From Crambe crambe (taxonomy: Eukaryota; Porifera; Demospongiae; Poecilosclerida; Crambeidae), in contig OZ004592.1 in the NCBI GenBank assembly GCA_963924555.1, forward strand, positions 4,774,001 through 4,838,000: a stretch of DNA of 64,000 nt, read 5' to 3'. This document shows, one piece after another, positions 1 to 12,502 of the stretch (positions are counted from its first letter, which is position 1; each line of letters starts with the position of its first letter). Below the pieces are notes generated by a model, which saw only the letters and a list, made by a program, of their open reading frames with translations, was not told the DNA's origin and did not search any database. The position numbers and the translations under genes are program-made.

Positions 1-660
1 TGAATATCTGCTAACAAAAGTGGCAATGAAAGTGAGAGGGTGAGGGCAGTTGCATTCCTCTACTACAATGTGAAGAACTTGTTTCTATAAGTGGACATGC
101 AAATGGAAGAAACAACCACATAGACTACCTGTTCAGATCATGGATACTGACAATTAATATGCAGGTACCACATGATCATAAATAGGGATACTACTGATTT
201 CTAAATGCCAACAGGCATAACTACAGGTGAAATATAAACCCGTAGTTGTCAATGACTATTGCAGTCTAATCATACATAGCTATACATACCAGTCAGAATT
301 AAGTTATGATATTGCGGATCTCAGGTACCAAATGAACACAAAAATCTCCTTTGTAAATATAACTAGCTACCCTGAGCTACACCATCAGAAGTTCCAACTC
401 CTCAAGCTCTTAGTAATCTAGCTATTCGATTGGTCAAATCTATCGAATGATGTTACTTCAATAGCTATATATTCATTATCCACCTTTCAACGTATATTTC
501 TGAGAGTAGCTAGCTAGCTAGCATAAAACGAATTTCTAGCTGGCACTCATCAAGCTGGCATTCTATGCTGGCATTCTGCACTCGGGCTGTGGCTCTCGGG
601 CTTCTAAATAATACCATAAGTCTCAGTGTCTAACTATTATAGCTAAAGCCTTACATAGTG
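1..660. other. Intergenic DNA, no gene recognised
   Basis: AT-rich sequence with short stretches of GCTA repeats near 510-520. The only open frame (227-421, plus) is short, low in complexity and resembles nothing I know. I see no exon with coding character here. Confidence 0.5.
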
Positions 661-3475
661 TAGCTAGAGTAAATGATCAAAGATCGACACACTATATCTC
701 AGGAACGACAGTATGGAGAACCAAGTTTAAACTATCATAATGGAGTACAAACCTTCCTTGTTCTGTTCCCTAAAAATTGTTTTAGTACCTGTTGTTATTT
801 CAAAGCAATAGCTAGAAATGTAGCTTCACTTAAACCCATCTATATCTGGAAGAAAAGTTCTATTTGTGGACACCCACAAAAAAGACTTCTGAAATCAAAG
901 CAGTAAGTTACTAAGCAATTTTCCCGAAGTGGTACACTGCTCTGGAACACCCTTGAAGATATAACAGTGTAAATCTCCAACAATGACCTGGGTGTGGCTG
1001 ATTCAGAGGTCGATATTTAATGTGTCCGGGTACGCGCATGCGTAATTATGACAGGAGCCAGTTGACAAGCTTTTTGTCAAAACCATTGAATTTTGTATTG
1101 AAATAAGTGGGGCTCTAAGTGTAAGTTTTAATTTTGGATATAGTTATAGCTTTATAAGGCTAAACTAGCAAGGTGGAGTCTATATTATGTAGACTATTGC
1201 CACTGCAGTTAAACTGATCTCAAGCAGAATTATCATGAATTTGATAGGTCAAGGTTGTCTCCAGCAAGTTCAATAATGCTGCCATACTATCCTTTAAAGA
1301 GAGGATTTTGAAGGTATCCTCATCTTCCACGAAACTTTGCATTTATGTAGAGTAAGTGATCAATCATCAGACAGATCAATTACTGGACACTTTTTCTGAC
1401 ATCTAGTTTATACCAGTACCTATAATTTAGGTATCAAAAGATAGCCCATTGAAAACTGATTCAGAATCCTGATTTTCAGTCATAGTTGTTAATTCATATA
1501 GATTTTATACATCATTAAAGCAGGTGTCCGAAAAAATCAATAATCATCATATTTCAGACGGCTACCAATTTATGGCAGAGTTTTCTAGGTATGATTGTCA
1601 AAATTGGAAGACAGGAAGTTCTATCCTTCCCCTATCTGTATCTCTATTTATAGAAGTCAAGCTTCAAATACCACTGCATTATAAACCTGAAATTAAAGGC
1701 ACCTTTAGTTAATCAATATTCAGACAGCAAAAAATGGGTTGATTAGTAATTTGACCCTTCACACTGAATATAAGCCAGATTCAACACCACCAGTGGAATC
1801 AGCATCCCCTTTTTGCCTATTGTAACAATTTTCGTAACTAAACTATAAACATTTATGATATGAATAATTGTTCACATTTTCTCAATTTTTACATGGCTAT
1901 AGAGAGCTGCACCTACAGATCACAAAAAACAAGCAATAATGACAGTAACAATAGTACCATTTATTTTCGGGACTTGAAACTTTGGGTAAGTCACATTCAG
2001 AAGGTGCTGATTCCACTGGTGGTGTTGAGTCTGGCTTATATTCAGTGTGAAGGGTCAAATTACTAATCAACCCATTTTTTGCTGTCTGAATATTGATTAA
2101 CTAAAGGTGCCTTTAAGTTCAGGTTTGTAATGCAGTGGTATTTGAAGCTTGACTTCTGTAAATGGAGACACAGATAGGGGAAGGATAGAACTTCTTGTCT
2201 TCCGATTTTGACAATCATACCTAAAAAACTCTGCTGTAAACTGGTAGCCATCTGAAATATGATAACTTTTTTTGATTATTGATTTTTTCGGATACCTACT
2301 TTAATGATGTATAAAATCTATACGAATTAATAACCATGACTGAAAGTCAGGATTCTGAATCAGTTTTCAATGGGCTATCTTTTGATACCTAAATCGTAGG
2401 TACTGGTATAAACCAGATGCCAGAAAAAGTGTCCAGTAATTGATCCGTCTGATAATCGATCACTCTATACCGCTTCTTCAGAACATTCAGCATATTCATA
2501 GCTGGCCAAAGGAAAGAATGAGCAGTACTCTTGAAGCAGTAGCCAGAGTGCAAGGCAGCTGAGGAGTATAAATCCACTTTGTGGGACTGAGCTCCCCCAA
2601 TTGGATATCCTAGGTCTTATGAAAGTATAGTCTGAGGAAATAAGACAATATCCTGGGAATCCTTCCACAAGTGGCATCCCACAATTTCTCTTTGTACAAG
2701 TGTTCCATTATCAAGGACCTGGCCAAGAAGAGATCAGTCTTGAGTGCAGTCCAGAGGCCACTAAGTATTTACACTGTCCAAAGTTCTACCCTGAAAAAGT
2801 AGTAGAGAAGTGAAATTTGAAACTGATGATCAGGAGTTTCTGAATGGCTTATTCTTATCATTGACAGACTTCTAAAATTAATTTTTCATCCCATTTTTTG
2901 ATCATGATAATTATTGATCTATGATTAATATTATAAAAGACAGAGATAGATCGAAATTTTAGCTACCTAGTGAGATCAGTAAGTGCTACTAATAAACTTA
3001 GAACTGGGTAGTCTAAATGAGCACCCATAACCTAACCTAACGTGCTGAAACTCACTTTCCCCCACTGACATCATTACGCATGTGCGCACCCGGACGCATT
3101 AAAAATCTACCTCTGAATTAGCCACACTGGAAGATTTATACTGTTATATCTTCAAGGGTGTTCCAGAGCAGTGTTCCAGAGCAGTGTACCACTTCGGGAA
3201 AAATGCTTAGTAACTTACTGCTTTGATTTCAGAAGTCTTTTTTGTGGGTGTCCATAAATAGAACTTTTCGTCCAGATATAGATGGGTTTGAGTGAAGTTA
3301 CATTTCTAGCTATTGCTTTGAAATAACAACAGGTACAAAAACAATTTTTTGGTGACAGAACAAGGAAGGTTTGTACTCCATTGTGGTAGTTTAAACTTGG
3401 TTCTCCATATTGTCGTTCCTGAGATATAGTGTATTGATAATACATGGTGTTCGATCTTTGATCATTTACTCTATA
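661..3475. repeat. Large imperfect inverted repeat (about 1.1-1.4 kb arms)
   Basis: The left arm runs from about 661 to 1800 and the right arm from about 2005 to 3475, in opposite orientation. Matching blocks include 671-1050 with 3070-3460 (both near GTGTCCGGGTACGCGCATGC-type sequence), 1330-1520 with 2290-2470, and 1550-1800 with 2005-2250. The spacer is about 200 bp, and some blocks are present in only one arm. Weak open frames in each arm encode nearly the same peptide (LNYHNGVQTFLVL), which reflects the repeat and not a gene. Parts of both arms also match a possible exon at 44815-44962. This is most likely a foldback-type element or an inverted duplication. Confidence 0.8.
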
Positions 3476-4258
3476 CGCATATAGTGTACACGACATATAT
3501 AGAGGTGCCATTATTAAGAATTCTGTACATGTAGGTGGTGGCTACACTGTAATAATCCACACAGACTCCAAATCATCCCTCTTAGATGCTCTATCACCAG
3601 CCCAACCCGAAATTGGTATACTCAGTGAGCCAATTATCTTCCAGGAAGTGGAAGTCTAGTCGAGGTAATATCAATATTAGTATAGGAAGAGGAAATACTG
3701 AATTGTAGATAAGAACTTGTACAGTAACAAACTGGTAATTATAAGTTACCAGCTTGACCCCAGCTTTAAAAAGACTGATGCAATCATCGAAGACTTGTAG
3801 ATGGTTCCAGCAACACCCAAAATATAAAAGGATGCTATAGCTAATTAGTAATGTGATCTCAAAGTTCATGGAGTTTCATTTTGGTCAAATAAACTTTCAT
3901 TCGAAGGAAAAGTAGTATGGTAATTTAGGACCTGTGATGAAAAGTACAAGTTCATTTTGTAAAATTAATGGAGGAAAAGATAGTGTCTGTAGTGACTGTT
4001 AAATTAGTATATACTTTAACATTTTAATATTACTATGTATTTAATCATTAATTTTAGCTTTTTGTCAGTCACTAAAATGTTGTGAAAGTTATAAAGTGTT
4101 TTGTGTGCATTAGTCAAGTTACCACAGTGTCCTATGGATCTAGCTATAGTAAACAGAGGCTATAGGAATGAGGATGTTAATATTCAACAGGATTGAGAAT
4201 TTATATAAAATAGGGAGTTTTGATTCGATATGCCATTAATTAATGCCCCGATACCTAG
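3476..4258. other. Intergenic DNA upstream of the peroxidase gene
   Basis: No coding exon recognised. The minus-strand open frame at 3594-3869 is low in complexity and has no recognisable domain. The peroxidase promoter should lie in this stretch, but I see no clear core element. Confidence 0.4.
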
Positions 4259-4401
4259 ATGCATTCGAAAGCTCTACTTTTGGCAGCATGCAGCTGTCTA
4301 CTGCTTTTTACTGCTGCCAGAATGGTGACAAATGGTATGATTAGCTAAGCTAGCTAACATCATTTGTAGCCATTTGTTTTTATTTTTTGTCTTTCGTTGT
4401 T

Positions 4402-4439
<38 letters not shown>

Positions 4440-7393
4440 GCTGTTATACTTATTTATTCTATTCTTTCCCTGTATAGAAAGAGCAGCCATCATTGACTCA
4501 GCAATAAAGGATGTGAAAGAGGAATTTTCTGTCCTAAAACCCAAGGCAGAGAATATTCTGGAGTCAAACTCACAAAGAAAAATGCACTCCTTCAAAATGG
4601 CAACTGCAAAAGCAATGGCCCAAGGCAAAGCAAGTTTAATGTTTGAGCGCATGATAAAAGTAGCAGAAAAGAGGATCATCCATAATAATCGTCAGGTGTC
4701 CCTGCAAGATGTTTCTGCTCTGGCTGAGTCTTTGGCCATGGAGCTCTTTCATAAACCAGGAAGTGTCTTGACAAAGCAGGAAATTGCCAAGATCTACCAG
4801 GAATCTGAGTGTGCTGCAACCATAGCAACACCTGGCAACTGCAATGAGCTTGCTCCCCGTAAGCATCGTACAGCTGATGGAACCTGTAACAACCTCATCA
4901 GTCCAACTCTTGGAGCTGCAAATACACGACTGCGAAGACTCATTCCATCGGCCTATGAGAACGGGATCAGCAGACCAAGGGGATTTCTACAGAACAGAGG
5001 ATCTCCTCTTATTCACAGTGGGCCATTTGAACCTCCCAATCCGAGCCCTAGAATTGCAAGCTTGGGGATAGTGAGAGACATTCCAGTGAATGACACAGAT
5101 CACACACACCTACTAATGCAGTGGGGACAGTTTTTGGATCATGATATCACTGCTATCCCAGAAAATGAACCAAGAAACTGTCCAACAGGATGTGAAATCA
5201 CCGAAGAAGAAGAAGGAAGATGCTATCCTTTCCCAGTAACTCAAGATGATAAAACCATACGAGCCACCTCGACAAATGCCTCATCTAATTTCTGCCATCC
5301 ATTTCGTCGCTCTTTGGGAACGTGTCCAACTGAAGGTGAAGGCATGCTGCCCAGAGAACAGCAAAACATGATCACACATTTCATTGATGGCTCAATGATT
5401 TACCACCATGACCAAACCATCCAGCGTAGTCTTATCAGAAATACAAGTTCTGATTCTGGACTACTGCGAGTTGGTCCACCAGTAGCTGGTGAGTGAAAAG
5501 GTAGCTATAGCAAGTAGCAGCCCATGTATATATAATAAGGACACCTCTTCTATACCTATATACTAGTAGTCAATGCACGTTTTTTCTGACCCCAGAAGTG
5601 TCTGGATTGAAGGGTTCCCTCCTGTAGGTACAATTCAACCTTCACTACCTGATGCTGATATCATTGCCAATCCTGGTATTGTGGGGTGTCCTGATCCATC
5701 TCCACCATGCTTCTTAACAGGAGACTCCAGAGGCAATGAACACACTGCATTAACTACCATGCATACTCTCTGGGTCAGGGAACACAACCGGATTGCACGT
5801 TTCCTTCGGCAAAACAACCCTAACTACTCAGGAGATAAGATATTTCTGATAACGCGAGAGATCGTTGCTAGTGAGATTCAAAAGATAACATATGAGGACT
5901 ATCTCCCCATTATTCTAGGTGACAGTTACTCATCACTAATCCCCAAGTATACTTCCTATGATAACTCTATTGATCCCAGCATCCCCAATGCTTTTGCTAC
6001 TGCTGCTTATAGATTTGGACACAGTCAAATCCAGCCCTTCTTTGAGAGATTAAATGAAGCTTACACGTCAATCCCAGCTGGACCACTTTCTCTAGTGGAT
6101 GCTTTCTTCAACACTAGTCACTACAGAAATAACGGTGGGGCTGATCCTATCCTTCGTGGATTGTTATCCAAGCCTGCTAGACAAGTTGACGAATATCTCA
6201 ATACTGTCTTGACCAACCACCTCTTTGCTAATGACGCCAGCAGTCCTGGTTTGGACCTGGCTGCTCTCAATATTCAACGAGGACGTGATCATGGTCTTGC
6301 AACTTACCTGACTTGGAAGCAGTGGGCAAAGACAGAGTGCAACATCGAGAGTGACTTCCAAAGCGAACTTACCGAAATCCGATTTCTTCAAACCTACGGC
6401 AGTCTCAATGATGTAGATCTTTTTGTGGGAGGTCTTGCAGAAAGACCATTACCTGGTGGTTTAGTTGGGGCCACATTTGCTTGTATCTTTTCCAAGGCAT
6501 TCATTGGCCTTCGAAATGGCGACCGTTTCTTCTACAAGAATTCTGATCCTCAGACTGCAATTTTCAGCGAAAAGCAAAGAGACGAGATTAAAAAATCTTC
6601 ATTATCTCGTGTGATCTGTGACAACTCTGATGGAATCACTGAAATCCAACCCAATGCCTTCCTTGCTAGCCAGCCCCAAGTGGCATGCACGGGAATCCCT
6701 TCCATGGACCTGAGTGTGTGGAATGCAGTTCCACCCCCAACTGCCAATTTATGCTACATCAAAGTCCGTTCAAGAGCCGAGGGATCATACTACGCTTTCA
6801 GTCAGAGATTTCATGACATCTACTTCCACTTTCACCGTGAACGAATTCACGCTGATCGGACCGTCTGCTACCCCATTAAATGTCCTCGTGATAATCACCG
6901 TGTTACACTAGCTGTGGTGGGTCCAAAAACTCGAACCAGCTGTGCACCCGTGGTGAACAGCAATCTCCCAGTGTCCAAGTCCAGGTCTGCTCGTGTTTAT
7001 TATCAAGATTTCACCACTGATGAGATTGATTCCAGGTTTGGTGTTTATGGGGATCGCAGCCATTGTGTTCAAGGAAAGCCAGTTGCTCTAAACTATGATT
7101 GCAACTCTCCTGTTTTACTGGCACACCAACAACAGGGAGATGTCGTTACTAATCTCAATACAGATTTAAAGGGCCTCAAAGATTTGGTCAGTGACGATGA
7201 AAAAAAGATTATAGATGAAGTTGTAGGAGGCAATAGCAATGTTACTTCTTCAAAAGATGAACTTGTTCACCTCATGAAAGAGCTCATCACAGAAATGACG
7301 AGTGAAAGTGATGTAAAAGGTGCTGAGAAAATGAAAGCCATGAAGACACCCCTGTTATCTGAACTGGAATTGTCTTTGAAGAAACTTGAGTGA
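4259..7393 (+). CDS. Secreted animal haem peroxidase (peroxidasin/thyroid-peroxidase superfamily), 3 exons
   Basis: Modelled exons are 4259-4334, 4478-5488 and 5628-7393, giving about 950 residues, with phase-1 introns of 143 and 139 bp. Exon 1 encodes a clear signal peptide (MHSKALLLAACSCLLLFTAA). A propeptide-like stretch of about 150 residues follows, then the peroxidase domain. Visible catalytic features are the distal His in QFLDHD (about residue 247, codon at 5140), the HTLWVREHNRIA helix, the proximal His in YRFGHSQIQP (about residue 494, codon at 6020) and LNIQRGRDHGL. The family oxidises halides or phenolic substrates with H2O2 outside the cell or in vesicles. There are no LRR, Ig or VWC domains, unlike true peroxidasin. 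About 235 residues follow the catalytic domain (Cys-rich, then Lys/Glu-rich) and match nothing I recognise. An open frame running up through a poly-Leu stretch at 4387 is an artefact of the TTG repeat. Confidence 0.85.
4402..4440. repeat. (TTG)n microsatellite in peroxidase intron 1
   Basis: About 13 tandem TTG triplets lie just upstream of the exon 2 acceptor at 4477. Read in frame they give a false poly-leucine leader. Confidence 0.95.
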
Positions 7394-7810
7394 TCAAACA
7401 ATTGACCTGTAGATTGCTAGCATGCAAGCTGCATGACATTAGCTGCTGTTTAATATACAGTTTGTGCATTCTTTTTTGTTAATGTTGTACATACAATTTT
7501 AGGGTACGCAAAAAGACCCTTTCTTCAGTGAACATCATACATTGGTACAAGGGAATTGGTCATTCTCCATGAAGTAGCCATGCACAATGGGCCAAGTTCA
7601 ACCATTGCGTATAATATAGTGGATTTAACTTAGAAGTTCTATCAGCTATGCATGCTTAGCTTTGACTATGGCTGTCACCACCAAAGACAGATGTTTGAAT
7701 TAGCTAATATCAATTGGCATCATTACTAGGGACCAGCCTATTATGCCAGAATAATTTTAGGCATTATAGGTACTCCCGAGCATCAGGCATTTTTAGTGCA
7801 ACTCCTCCTC
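7394..7810. other. 3' flank of the peroxidase gene
   Basis: Non-coding AT-rich sequence containing the presumed 3' UTR. A short stretch at about 7733-7800 resembles the interior of the MITE at 38679-39086 (ATTATGCCAG-type motifs), so it may be an old remnant. Confidence 0.4.
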
Positions 7811-8016
7811 TGAAATGGAGACACCTCTGTATACAGTGGAACCCCTCTATTCCAACCCCCTGAAATGGAGACACCTCTGTATACAGTGGAACCCCTCTAT
7901 TCCAACCCCGTGAAATGGAGACACCTCTGTATACAGTGGAACCCCTCTATTCCAACCCCGTGAAATGGAGACACCTCTGTATACAGTGGAACCCCTCTAT
8001 TCCATGATCCAACCCC
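7811..8016. repeat. 50-bp tandem repeat, about 4 copies
   Basis: Units begin at 7811, 7861, 7911 and 7961, each starting TGAAATGGAGACACCTCTGT. The first three are almost identical. The fourth carries a 6-bp insertion near its end and is followed by a decayed partial unit. Confidence 0.95.
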
Positions 8017-8459
8017 CTGAAATGGAGACACTTCATGTGTGCCATTCCAGTATGTGTGTGATTATGCAGTGTTTGTTAATAAAGGGTGTCCTCATTTCAG
8101 GTGTGAGTTGGTGTTCACTTTAAGAGGGTTGGAATAGAGCACTCCATTATGCTATGTAGATACTGTCCATTTCACACTTTGCAGATTCTCCAATTAAGAC
8201 TTCCCCGGATGTCTCTGCTTATTACTATCATGTAATAGCTTCTCTTTGGTTATATCTACTCACTTGCTGACCTATGCCACTTCATAACTGGCATCAAAAC
8301 AATTAGCTAAATGTGCCCCAATCTCCGTTGACATTCTTCCTGTTTTGCTTGTATGCAGATCAGAAGCTGAAGAGCAGGGTTGACACTACTATGTATGCTC
8401 TGTGTTAGCCTCATTCCCAGGCTCTCGGGAAATGTGGGGGCGGATCTGTGTTTATTATA
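8017..8459. other. Non-coding, with a remnant of a TAGCCTCG-type transposon end
   Basis: At about 8404-8445 the sequence (TTAGCCTCATTCCCAGGCTC, then CGGGAAATGTGGGGGCGGA) matches, with changes, the terminal repeat of the transposon at 18943-22502. It is a solo end. No gene is seen. Confidence 0.55.
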
Positions 8460-8956
8460 ACAAGTGAGCGCAAAAAATTTCTTCTAAATAAAAAGTTAAG
8501 TAGGGATAGCCATAAAATATAGCTGCATTATTACTATTCCTATCACTCTCAGCCCTCCTAATTTCAGTAACCACACCTATATCCAACTTAAATCCCTACT
8601 TCACTCCCCCTTCAGCAACAACAAGTGAGTCAAGTAACCATCCATCACCAAACTCAAGAATCACAGCAATATTACCAAAATACTATTCCTACTTCACTCC
8701 TATTAGGCGTCCTAGGAGTGAAGTAGGAATAGTATTTTGGTAATATTGCTGTGGTTCTTGAGTTTGGTGATGGATGGTTACTTGACTCACTTGTTGCTGA
8801 AGGGGGAGTGAAGTAGGGATTTAAGTTGGATATAGGTGTGGTTACTGAAATTAGGAGGGCTGAGAGTGATAGGAATAGTAATAATGCAGCTATATTTTAT
8901 GGCTATCCCTACTTAACTTTTTAGCTATTTAGAAGAAATTTTTTGCGCTCACTTGT
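8460..8956. mobile_element. Foldback MITE, 497 bp, near-perfect palindrome
   Basis: The two halves are almost exact reverse complements around a centre near 8705. The ends read ACAAGTGAGCGCAAAAAATT and its complement. A second element with the same ends but a different, shorter interior lies at 57952-58201, so this is a family. No obvious target-site duplication is seen. Confidence 0.9.
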
Positions 8957-9106
8957 TTCCATTCTTTTTCTTTGTAATTAGATAGCTATAGAAATTCATC
9001 AGTATAACATAACCAATTTATTATCTTCCTCTTGTAGGTACATAGCACTGATGATCAACAATATTGAAGAAATTTGTGTATTATTCAATATCAAACTTAA
9101 TCACCA

Positions 9107-10814
9107 TAGTGACGCAGTGGTGTGATGGCTCCACCCTCTACAGACACCTTCACGTCATGGAGACGCGCTTCGAGATGTACCAACTCATAGACATCACTAG
9201 ACAGACTGCTAGGGGGGATCAAGTAAGTCGGATTCTAATTATGTTACACCATGTTCACAATATTCCTTCCCTCATTTGCAGTTACTTGCATGCTAAGAAT
9301 ATCATCCACAGAGATCTCAAATCAAACAGTATCCTTTGAATCTTTCACTCCGTATTTTATCAGATCATTATTATGGGATAGCCACACCCCTTAACCACAC
9401 CCACCCAGACATCTTTCTGCATGATGACTGTACAGTTAAGATAGGAGACTTTGGATTGGCCACCGTTAAGACTCGCTGGAGAGAAGGAGAGAAAGTCAGG
9501 CAACCGACTGGCAGTATTTTATGGATGGTCAGTCTCATAGCCTCTCTAATAAAGACACTTTGGAACCTCCTAATAATGGACACACTTGGGACCCATCCTT
9601 TATAGGGAGGTTGGAGGTTATTTTGTATGAGTGTGTATTTCCCTTTGTTGAGAGGTTTGTCCTGTGGTTTCACTGTGGTTCCTAAAATGTCTGTAATGAG
9701 AGGTACTACTATGTCACCGATGATATCCAAATTACTCGTTACTTTTAGGCCCCTGAAGTGATTAGGATGTCAGAACCAGACCCTTACACTCCATATTATG
9801 ATGTGTACTCGTTTGGAGTGGTCATCTATGAACTCATCACTTCACAACTCCCTTACTCTCACTGTATGCAAGAAAGAGACTTAGTAAGTGGAATGCAGTG
9901 ATTACTTCAATTGAGTGATGGTCTATTATCTTGAATTTAGATTTTGTTTATGGTTGGGCGTGGTTTTCTGAAGCCAGAACCCACCAATGCTAGGAAGGAC
10001 ACTCCAAAGGCCTTCAAGCAGCTGCTGGTTCGCTGTTGTCAGTACAAGGCTGAGGACCGCCCACTTTTCCATGAGGTAGGTATCCTGCGTTCTGGAAAAC
10101 ATCACTAAAGGCTTTCCCTAGCCCCGTGATCTCTAGCAGTTATTTGTACCAACCCTCCCATCCAAGGACGACCTGATGCTTTGTACCATGGCTATAATCA
10201 GACCTTATTAGGCTATGCTTACCAAAATTGATTGGTCAACCTGCAGTGAGGATTATAACAGTCTGCTATAAGCCATTTACCAGGTCAAAAGGTCAAATAT
10301 CTTGCTTCATATTGGCGTAAATCCCATTGCACTTAGTCATGCATCTATTTAAAAGCCATATTATAATATGGCCGATCAATTTTTCTCATGGTCTGACATT
10401 TTATCAGATCATTTCAAAAGAGTTATAATCCTCACTGGTCAACTGGCAGGATTCTATTTCACTTGTAGAATCACACCTTGCAGCACTTAGAATCGTGCTC
10501 TGGAGCACTTAGAAAACATGCATTTTGAAGTACCATGGCAACTATTATTTACTAGAAGAAGAACCTATTCCTTGGGGCATTGTCAGTAGGATTGTATGCC
10601 TATGGCCATGCTATACATGTAGATCCTGGTTGACTTGGAGACGCTGGCTGATAGCATGCAAAAGATCAAGAGAAGCAGTTCAGAACCATACTCCTTGCAC
10701 TACACCTATGCCACACTGGAAGACACGTACTCTAAATCCCCACGTACTCCAATTCTCATCCAAGATGCTCCCGTGACTCTAACTTCAGACACTTTCCAGT
10801 TCACTACTGATTAA
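9107..10814 (+). pseudogene. RAF-family Ser/Thr kinase, N-truncated copy 1
   Basis: Six exons resemble the C-terminal part of RAF kinases: about 9107-9222 ([15 protein letters not shown]), 9282-9328 ([15 protein letters not shown]), 9409-9527 ([20 protein letters not shown]), 9749-9883 ([19 protein letters not shown]), 9941-10075 (ILFMVGRGFLKPEP, DRPLFHE) and 10623-10814 (KIKRSSSEP, a 14-3-3-type site as in RAF C-termini; stop at 10812-10814). The HRD, DFG and APE motifs are present. The glycine loop, VAVK Lys, Ras-binding and C1 regions are absent, because the sequence upstream is a peroxidase gene and a MITE. The first exon has one G too many in the run at 9211-9216, which shifts the frame across the next junction. 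RAF acts in the Ras-ERK cascade; this copy should not be active. Confidence 0.8.
10244..10437. mobile_element. Short MITE in the last RAF intron, hAT-like
   Basis: The terminal inverted repeats read CAGTGAGGATTATAAC and complement. The flanks GTCAACCTG and GTCAACTG look like an 8-bp target duplication with one base difference. In RAF copy 2 the left end is damaged where an inversion begins. Confidence 0.6.
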
Positions 10815-11377
10815 GGTTTTGTTGTTGTTTTCATAAATCATACAGCAATTATTTTTGTTTGTGTGAATCAGATTATTTTTGTCATTACATTGGAATTGGA
10901 CTACCGAATGTTGCACGAAACATTTCTTTTATCGAACATCTTATTTTCTGTACAAATTTACTGTTTTTGTAGTGATCTATGTACTTGTTGATGTAATTAA
11001 GTGTCATGAGTTTTTAGCAAAATAATAATCATTGCACTTCAGAAGTTCAGAGTCATAAACACTGGGTGGGGCTCCACTATTCCAGTGATCATCAACTACT
11101 GACTACTTAAAGCCCTACAATGCAATTGGAATGTAATTAAAAAGCCCAATTTGAAGTACAGTATTACTGTGACATCAAACAGGTAGCTAGGAGGCAGAAG
11201 ATACACACGTCCCAAAAGGAAATATTTTGGGGGATAAATCCTCAATTAACTGTTTGGTCTCATTATTATTTCAATGATAACTTTCATTGATATAGCCATT
11301 GCTCCTCATTCATCCACTGTTATTGTATCCTTACAACTATACAGGAAAGGGAGTGGCCAAGTGGCAATCTATATTAA
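10815..11377. other. Spacer between RAF copy 1 and the inserted element
   Basis: Non-coding and nearly identical to 28001-28540 in the second tandem unit. It marks the duplicated segment. No exon recognised. Confidence 0.6.
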
Positions 11378-11404
11378 GGGTCTGTCATGACATAAATGGT
11401 CCTA

Positions 11405-11690
11405 CCAATATTTTGTCCTAGGACCAAATATTTCTGACGTATTTTGTCCTAGGACAAAATACGTTTATCTCTGGGACATAATATGACAAACATATTTGGT
11501 CCTACCATGTCATATTTTGTCTCCTATAGGGACAAAATATAGCAACATACTTAGTCCTTCCAGAGCTAGAGAGAATAATTCAGTCTCTATAACTAATGGA
11601 TAGAATAATCATAAAACACAGCACTAGGACCAAATATTTCTGACATATTCTGTCCTAGGACAAAATTAATGTTCTTGTCTCTGGGACATT
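11405..11690. repeat. Short palindromic subrepeats at the left end of the insertion
   Basis: The motif ATTTTGTCCTAGGACAAAAT and variants with ATTTGGTCC recur in both orientations. The block at 11405-11475 is repeated at about 11620-11690. Such subterminal repeats are typical of transposase binding regions; that role is inferred. Confidence 0.65.
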
Positions 11691-11789
11691 ATGGCAATCT
11701 CAAACACAGCATTATTGGTCCACAGCAAAGTTATCAGTCATGATGAACAGTTACTTTTCTTTTTTAGGAAAATTTCTAGGGAAAATGTA

Positions 11790-12502
11790 CACACTCCATG
11801 CACAATGGTACCAATCTTTGCAGCCACTGCATTCCACCATGTGACCTTTTTCTATCTGCCTACAGAAGCAGAACACTGGAACCACCTGAAGACGATTGCT
11901 CTTCACTGGCCTCCTTTTTGTGCTAGGAAAGGAGTAGCTACAGTAATTGCTCTGTTGTCCAAGCACTTAAGGAGGTGACTTCTTAAGCTTTCTTGGGTAT
12001 AACGCAATGATGAAGGGCTAGCACCAGAACAAAGTGACTCAGCAAAAGCAATAGCGAAAAGACCACAGTCATCTGAACCCCTCTGAACTTGAACTGGTTG
12101 AAAATTAAGAGTAAACTGCTTTTCACCTGAACATATTAATGCAGCAATCTGCTTGGAAATACACCGGTCCAGGAGGGTTTATTGTCATATACACTGATCT
12201 CATTTAGATATAGTTATCCAATGGCTATCTCTGACATTAATAATCTGTATGAATTTCCCTCTCTCAATGCTAAATGTTAGGTTTACACCTAGCACAGTTG
12301 ATTGAAGGCCACCCATTTCTGGGTATTTCTTCTTCAGTAAAATTTGAGTTGCATCGATCACATTATCAGTGAGCCAATTGGCATTTAGCATCCAAGTACA
12401 ATCTTCGGAATATAAACATAGCTCTTTTATCCAATAATCAGGATCCAATCGTATCTTCTTTTTGGGGGATGATTTAGGGGATTTAACCTCAACTATATAC
12501 AT
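11790..12502 (-). pseudogene. Transposon-type Ulp1 (C48) protease with PHD finger, decayed
   Basis: On the minus strand, 12502-12200 is open and contains WLTDNVIDATQILLKKKYP and RDSHWITIS (the catalytic His region). Decayed sequence with VYDN (Asp region) follows, then at about 12100-11975 QRGSDDCGLFAIAFAESLC, which carries the catalytic Cys. A zinc finger of PHD type follows at about 11890-11790 (FCFCRQIEKGHMVECSGCKD, then WYHC). Order and motifs match Ulp1/SENP-like cysteine proteases joined to PHD fingers, which I know from animal transposable elements. Frame changes between the blocks show it is not intact. Confidence 0.65.

Noticed and set aside
4387-4477. Poly-leucine N-terminus of the peroxidase reading frame
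   Set aside because: It is a TTG microsatellite in an intron. A proper signal-peptide exon (4259-4334) and a phase-matching acceptor at 4477 explain the gene better.
9107-10814. RAF copy 1 as a functional kinase
   Set aside because: The ATP-binding lobe is missing, the upstream DNA is occupied by another gene and a MITE, and the first exon is out of frame.
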